Shown: in pieces, positions 62,201 to 64,000 of the stretch
Layout: the number at the start of each line of letters is the position of its first letter
How positions within the stretch are numbered: position 1 is the stretch's first letter
From: Serinus canaria
Taxonomy: Eukaryota > Chordata > Aves > Passeriformes > Fringillidae
Length of the DNA stretch: 64,000 nt
Assembly: GCF_022539315.1 (NCBI RefSeq)
Contig: NC_066315.1
Location: 120,471,374 to 120,535,373, forward strand
Direction: 5' to 3'
Program-made: the position numbers and the translations under genes
The notes under the pieces: generated by a model
Databases searched by the model: none
Told to the model about the DNA's origin: nothing
The model's input: the letters and a program-made list of their open reading frames with translations, nothing else

Positions 62201-64000
62201 AGGTGCTGAACAATCAGGAGAAAGAGACTGCCTTTGCAGTCATTGCTTGAAAAGACACAAGTAAATGTCAGCAAAGGTCAAAGTCCTTAATCTCTACTTT
62301 TCTGGAGCCTCCAACAATCTTTAGGCTAAGGAATTTTCTGAAATACCTTTAGTTAAAGCAGGACTTATGTTAAACACCAGACCAGAACAAGGACTCAGAA
62401 GATTCTTGGCCTTTAAAGAATACGGTCACAGTCTACTGTAAATGATAATATTTTCCACTTGGGAGAGTGGCATGGAAAGACTGGGTGAATAATGAGTAGG
62501 TGATACTGACAGATGGGAACAGTATAGGTGATGTTTAGTGTTTGTCTATCAAATGGAAAGAGAAGAGTAAATCAGGTAATAAAAATCAAGATACCTCAAC
62601 GATTATTGTATGTAAAGCTTACTCACCCCTCACACAACCCCAGCAACTGAGCTGGACAAGTTTTACTTATAATTTTACACTGAGGCAGGTAGAAATGCCT
62701 TGGGAATGCATCCAGGTATAATTTCATAATCATCTCAAAAGGATACTGAGAACAAGCAGAGACTCACAAAAAAAAAAACAAAAAAAAAACAAAAAACAAA
62801 CAAACAAACAAACAAAAAAACCACAAAAAACCCAAACCAAACCAAAAAAAACCCCAAAAACTGAACACTAACCCTACCAACCTCCTCTAAAAAAAAAGTT
62901 TAGCTAGCCAAGAAACTTTGTGAAGGTCAGGAAGGATAAAACAGGATTGTCAAAACTCAAACTCAAACTGTGCTAGCTTGTAAGAGATATTCACACAAGT
63001 AGAAAAGATTTTTTCCAATGAAGAAATAAAGAAGGATATTGATACTTGTGCACTGTGGTGGTAAGCACTGAGATTGGAAGTAAATGAAATAGGAAACTAA
63101 TTAAATTATTTGCTTGAACTGAGATAGAAAGAAAATTAAAGGCTTCAAATAATCCAATTTTGAGGCCTGGAGAATATCTGCCTCCAGAGTTCTCAAAACA
63201 GGCATATGAAATGAAAGATGAAATAACTAAATGGGCTACTAAATATTTTGACAAGTGATTACAACCTAACCAGAGAATAGCAAAGGTGGTTCTTAAACTA
63301 TAAAGAAAATCATGTGATAATTCCAATTCTACTACTATGTCTTTAATAGTATTCAATGCTATGAGAAAATATTTCAAAGGCATGAGTAATTAAGATGATT
63401 CAATTAAAAAAGGATTGGGTTAATATATGTAATATATTTTCCCAATCTAGATTCTGCCATACTAAACTAATGTATAAGAAAACAGAAATTCTAGACAAAG
63501 AAAATACGTAAAAATACCATACGAGAATTTAAGTGAAAAAATTAATAAATTATTACAGAAGAAATTATTGGAAAAGCTGGAGAAATTGAAGATTAGAGGT
63601 GAAATAATCAATGAGGAGTGCACTTTGGTAATTTATATTCTTTATAAATGTTTTATATGACATGAAGAACCCTCAAGAGTTCTCTAAAGACTTCTCTGTG
63701 TGTTCTCAGAGAACATTTTAATCAATGTTCTCTGGGTAAATAGTAAATGGTGAAGAAATGACTAATCAGTGCTAGAAAGCACCACCTCTGTGAACAAACT
63801 GAATTTCTGAGAGAGCTGGATGCCCTTGAAGATGAGCAAAAGAAGTGATCTGAAAATCTGCAGTACACATTACATGATTCTATGCTTAGGAGTTACCTAG
63901 GAACTCATGCTTTAAACTCACCTGTAGAAAAGAAAATTGAAAACCAAAGTGGAGCTTGACAGCCCTGGACAATTAAAAGCTAGGTACATGATGCAAACTG
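62201..64000. other. Intergenic AT-rich DNA, no gene seen
   Basis: No recognised gene. The 130-codon open frame at 62991-63383 (-) is hydrophobic because its template is A/T-rich, and shows no family signature. A small inverted repeat (CAGAGAACAT, 63707-63716 with 63725-63734) lies near the end. Parts of 63160-63620 vaguely recall very old CR1/L3-type LINE sequence, but not enough to call. Confidence 0.6.
62766..62860 (+). repeat. A-rich / (CAAA)n tract
   Basis: About 95 bases of A runs broken by single C, including five clean CAAA units in a row (about 62796-62815), then CCAAA units. It could be the decayed tail of a retrotransposed sequence or a grown microsatellite. Confidence 0.85.

Noticed and set aside
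62991..63383. 130-codon hydrophobic open frame (-)
   Set aside because: The hydrophobicity results from T-rich codons on the complement of A-rich DNA. No family signature. The + strand weakly recalls an ancient LINE, but too weakly to annotate.

Overview
The window looks like AT-rich, gene-poor intergenic (or very long intronic) DNA from a bird. The evidence is several copies of CR1, the dominant avian LINE, with the avian 3' end (a 'TTCCAACCC...ATTCTATGATTCTATG' type tail in either orientation), and one endogenous retrovirus LTR of a type that I recall as common in bird genomes, probably Neoaves or passerines. The species cannot be named from the sequence alone. I see no protein-coding host gene, tRNA, rRNA or CRISPR array. 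Every open reading frame is short (164 codons at most), and the longest lies antisense to a dead CR1 element.

Layout. 1-21.2 kb: unique AT-rich DNA with a few poly-A/T tracts, three notable inverted repeats (8.47, 11.35 and 18.11 kb) and a TAAT-rich stretch near 17.6-18.1 kb that might be a conserved non-coding element. 21.24-22.69 kb: a 5'-truncated, internally deleted CR1 on the + strand whose reverse transcriptase FADD box has decayed. 22.7-40.5 kb: unique DNA with minor microsatellites. 40.53-40.86 kb: CR1 3' end on the - strand. 45.57-46.30 kb: two long, nearly perfect inverted repeats only about 0.6 kb apart. 48.2-48.55 kb: an old CR1 tail. 50.21-50.26 kb: a CR1 stub inside a TG/TA-rich microsatellite. 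53.16-55.2 kb: about 2 kb of degenerate (TTCC)n with 13-bp and 9-bp higher-order units and unusually many CpGs. 56.52-58.43 kb: an endogenous retrovirus remnant on the - strand, made of its 3' LTR, a polypurine tract and a 3' internal piece with 48-bp tandem repeats. 58.92-59.07 kb: CR1 3' end on the + strand. 61.37-62.2 kb: an old + strand CR1 interrupted by a - strand CR1 tail. The end of the window is unique DNA with a CAAA-rich tract.

No genes work together here. The window records retroelement insertion, microsatellite growth and local template-switch-like rearrangement. I found no convincing new biological system. The most unusual object is the 53-55 kb TTCC block, which is either a real rapidly evolving satellite or an assembly artefact. 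The most interesting small structures are the perfect hairpins near 45.6 and 46.3 kb. Family assignments rest on recalled consensus features and could not be checked by database search.
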